From Candidatus Gemmiger stercorigallinarum (GTDB lineage: Bacteria > Bacillota > Clostridia > Oscillospirales > Ruminococcaceae), in assembly GCA_019119495.1 (NCBI GenBank), contig DWWX01000034.1, positions 1 through 49,157 of the forward strand: a stretch of 49,157 nt of DNA. The letters run 5' to 3'. Position numbers and translations under genes: made by a program. Shown in pieces: positions 46,987 to 49,157 of the stretch. How positions within the stretch are numbered: the first letter of the stretch is position 1; each line of letters opens with the position of its first letter. The notes beneath the pieces are model-generated. The model saw nothing but the letters and a program-made list of their open reading frames with translations. It was not told where the DNA came from and did no database searches.

Positions 46987-48222
46987 CTACATCAGGCTGC
47001 CGTCCTGGAGGTTGGTGCCCTCGACGATGATCTCGTCATACAGGCGCACCTCGTTGTCGGTGCCCACGGCGCCGTCCTCCGGCACCAGGATATAGTCCTC
47101 GTTCTCGTACAGGATGGTGATCTTGCGGAACCGCTGCAGGTTGCCGGCCTTGACGTAAACGCCGTTGCTGCCGTCCACGATGTGCAGCGCGCTGCGGCTG
47201 ATGCGGATGCCGGTGTAGGTGGCCAAGTCGATCTGGGCTTCCTCCTGCCCCAGGGTCAGCACGTCGGCGTTGACGCTGCCGCACTCGATGACGATCTTTG
47301 CCAGGCCGGCCTCCTCGTCGGTCTCCACCGAGACCACCGTGGCCGACAGCGGCGTGTCCAGCTTGCCGGGCACGCTGATCTGCACGCTGGTGACGCCGTC
47401 GAACCGGGCGGCGGTGTCCAGGTCGCAGGTGGCGTAAAACCGCCAGCTGAACCCGGCAGCGATCCAGCCAGCCACCCCGTCGGACGAGAGGGACAGATCC
47501 CCGGCCAGCAATTCGGCCAGGCGGGCGGGGGACGCCTCGTCGGCGGTCTCGGCGGTCAGGGTGGTCAGCCCCGCCGAATGGCTGGAGACAAAGTAGCCGT
47601 TGGATTCGGCCTGGATGGTGGACAGCTCGCCCAGCTGGGCGGCGATGGCGTCCCGCTGGCTTTGCAGCTGTGCGATGGTAGCCGAGAAGTCGTCCGACTG
47701 GCCGGTGGAGACCTGGATGCGGTTTTGGGCCAGCAGGTAGCTTTCCTCCACATCGCGGATGCCGGCATAGGCGCCGGCGTCCAGCTGGTCCAGCAGGTCA
47801 AACAGCGCCGAGCGCGCCTGGGCGTTGAGCAGCGACAGGTCGCTGCCGGCAGAGTTTTGGGAGCGGTTGAGCAGCGACAGTTCCCGGTCCAGGTTGGTCA
47901 GTTCCTCCCGCAGCAGGTCCTGGCCGTCGGCGGTGTAATACTCGGCAATGGCGGTGCCGGTGGTGACGCGCTCGCCGTCCTCCACCAGGTAGCCCAGGTC
48001 GCCGGTCCCCTGCACCGGGGTCAGGTCAAACACTGCCGCACCGTTCAGCATAACGCTGTCGGCCATGGTTGCCTGGATGGCGGTCTCGGTGCGGTAGCTG
48101 CGGCGCAGGATGGCATACAGCTGCACCCCCACGTACAGCACCGCCGCCGCCAAAATGACGGTCAAAACGGCAAGCAGGATATTGCGGACAATGCGCCGGC
48201 GTTCGGCAGGGTCGCGCTGCAT
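46987..48222 (-). CDS. HlyD-like membrane adaptor protein
   Basis: 411 residues. One N-terminal membrane anchor (about 14-38), a first lipoyl-like half (VMLNGAAVFDLTPVQGTGDLGYLVEDGERVTTGTAIAEYY, 57-97), a coiled-coil stretch rich in Leu/Gln/Glu (about 100-210), a second half (near 255-290) and a beta-barrel-like end. This is the layout of membrane-fusion/adaptor proteins, which in Firmicutes work with ABC transporters or in the cell envelope. No transporter adjoins it; it follows miaA by 81 bp and is probably co-transcribed. AAAGGAGGTG precedes the ATG. Confidence 0.8.
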   Translation of the reverse strand: MQRDPAERRRIVRNILLAVLTVILAAAVLYVGVQLYAILRRSYRTETAIQATMADSVMLNGAAVFDLTPVQGTGDLGYLVEDGERVTTGTAIAEYYTADGQDLLREELTNLDRELSLLNRSQNSAGSDLSLLNAQARSALFDLLDQLDAGAYAGIRDVEESYLLAQNRIQVSTGQSDDFSATIAQLQSQRDAIAAQLGELSTIQAESNGYFVSSHSAGLTTLTAETADEASPARLAELLAGDLSLSSDGVAGWIAAGFSWRFYATCDLDTAARFDGVTSVQISVPGKLDTPLSATVVSVETDEEAGLAKIVIECGSVNADVLTLGQEEAQIDLATYTGIRISRSALHIVDGSNGVYVKAGNLQRFRKITILYENEDYILVPEDGAVGTDNEVRLYDEIIVEGTNLQDGSLM

Positions 48223-48303
48223 GGGCAGGCACCTCCTTTGCGGGTCGGGATGGGCCGGAAATCAGGCCGTGCGGGAAAATGCGGGGGCAAGTTTCGGGTC
48301 AGG

Positions 48304-49157
48304 TCAGCCGCTGTGCGGGGCGCCCGCCAGGAACGCTTCCACCAGGCGGGCGGCCTGCGCTTCCAGGCCGGGGTTGGTGAAATCCAGCCAGACGGCGTCG
48401 GTCTGGCGGCGGAACCAGGTCAGCTGGCGCTTGGCGTAGTTGCGGGACGCCTGCTTGAGCTTTGCGGTGCATTCGGCCAGGGTGGCGGTCCCCTCAAAAT
48501 AGGGAAAAAACTCCTTGTAGCCGATGGCCTGGGCTGCGGTGCGGCAGCTGTCCCGGTGGTCGTAGACCAGGCGTGCTTCCTCCAGAATGCCCGCCGCCGC
48601 CATGTTGTCCACCCGGCTGTCGATGCGCCGGTAGAGCACCGCCCGGTCGGGGCAGCTCAAACACAGGCAGAGGGCGCGGTAGGGCGGGGTCTCCGGCCGG
48701 GAGGCCGCCCGCTGCTGCGTCATGGTGCGGCCGGTCAGCCGGTAAAGCTCCAGCGCGCGGATGACGCGGTTTTCGTCGTTGGGGTGCAGCGTCCCGGCGT
48801 AGTCCGGGTCAACGGCGGCCAGCTCGTCATACAAAGCCCGGCCCTCCCCCGCCGCGGCGCGGGCCTGCAAAGCGGCGCGCAGGGCGGGATCGTTCGGCTG
48901 GGGCGCAAAGCGGACGCCGCCCAGCAGGCTGGTGATGTACAGTCCGGTGCCGCCCACAACAAAGGGCAGGCCGCCGCGGGCGGTGATATCGGCGATGAGC
49001 GCCCCGGCCCGCGCGGTGAACTCGGCCACGCTGAAGGGTTCTTCCGGCGGCAGGATGTCCAGCAGGTGGTGGGGCACGCCCTGCATCTCCTCCGGCGTGA
49101 CCTTGGCGGTGCCCACGTCCAGCCCGTTGTAGATCTGCATCGAGTCGGCGCTGATGA
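48304..49157 (-). CDS. miaA: tRNA dimethylallyltransferase (3' part; 5' end outside window)
   Basis: About 284 C-terminal residues of roughly 310. MiaA puts a dimethylallyl group on A37 of tRNAs reading U-starting codons. The reading frame is open to the window edge and begins ISADSMQIYNGLDVGTAKVTPEEMQGVPHHLLD, the conserved segment right after the P-loop, which lies beyond base 49157. Also seen: FVVGGTGLYITSLLGG, NDENRVIRALELYRLTGRTMTQQ, and the C-terminal IGYKEFFPYFEG and NYAKRQLTWFRRQ. Apparently complete at the 3' end. Confidence 0.96.
   Translation of the reverse strand, partial: ISADSMQIYNGLDVGTAKVTPEEMQGVPHHLLDILPPEEPFSVAEFTARAGALIADITARGGLPFVVGGTGLYITSLLGGVRFAPQPNDPALRAALQARAAAGEGRALYDELAAVDPDYAGTLHPNDENRVIRALELYRLTGRTMTQQRAASRPETPPYRALCLCLSCPDRAVLYRRIDSRVDNMAAAGILEEARLVYDHRDSCRTAAQAIGYKEFFPYFEGTATLAECTAKLKQASRNYAKRQLTWFRRQTDAVWLDFTNPGLEAQAARLVEAFLAGAPHSG

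Overview
The window reads as a chromosomal segment from a GC-rich gut Clostridia member, most likely Oscillospiraceae/Ruminococcaceae (Faecalibacterium-, Gemmiger- or Subdoligranulum-like). This is inferred from strong AGGAGG-type ribosome sites, near-consensus TTGACA/TATAAT promoters, a dimer-type glycyl-tRNA synthetase, an acetyl-type MetA with MetY, a two-iron superoxide reductase, and DUF975, DUF4367 and DUF6514 proteins. No transposase, integrase, phage gene, CRISPR array or replication origin is visible.

Layout. 1-4.8 kb: 5' part of glyQS, a candidate small RNA with its own promoter and terminator, tRNA-Pro(GGG), an XRE regulator overlapping an ECF-type sigma factor, a DUF6514 protein, a secreted protein and an orphan DUF4367 anti-sigma-like protein. 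4.8-8.4 kb: metY-metA (methionine by direct sulfhydrylation) and a divergent degV. 8.4-12.3 kb: a sigma/anti-sigma pair, a GNAT acetyltransferase and murC. 12.4-21.3 kb, mostly plus strand: a small unknown protein, superoxide reductase, a DUF975 membrane protein, tRNA-Tyr(GTA), GNAT, M29 aminopeptidase, an anion permease, and an XRE-TPR regulator overlapping an ABC exporter.

21.3-35.4 kb, minus strand: a surface-polysaccharide locus of eleven genes read from promoters near 35.39 and 33.39 kb. It encodes RfbF, RfbG and RfbH (CDP-glucose to a CDP-3,6-dideoxy-4-keto sugar), a thiamine-diphosphate carboligase next to an NAD(P)-dependent reductase (the arrangement that makes the branched sugar yersiniose in Yersinia), two or three glycosyltransferases, a DUF4422 protein, a Wzx-type flippase and two large membrane proteins of unknown function. 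The prediction is a surface glycan carrying a branched 3,6-dideoxyhexose. An AT-rich patch (about 26.16-27.54 kb) covers the DUF4422 gene and half of the flippase gene and suggests recombination.

35.5-49.2 kb: a small XRE/membrane-protein pair, a class-I-amidotransferase-fold hydrolase, tRNA-Leu(CAG), a PAP2 phosphatase, a 284-bp highly structured intergenic element bounded by two copies of one hairpin, a heterodimeric ABC exporter with one degenerate ATPase site and a long leader, an OmpR-type two-component system with a Ser-rich lipoprotein whose upstream region has three 11-bp-phased repeats, a MarR regulator, and miaA followed by a HlyD-like adaptor protein. All function calls rest on reading motifs and context by eye; no database search was run.
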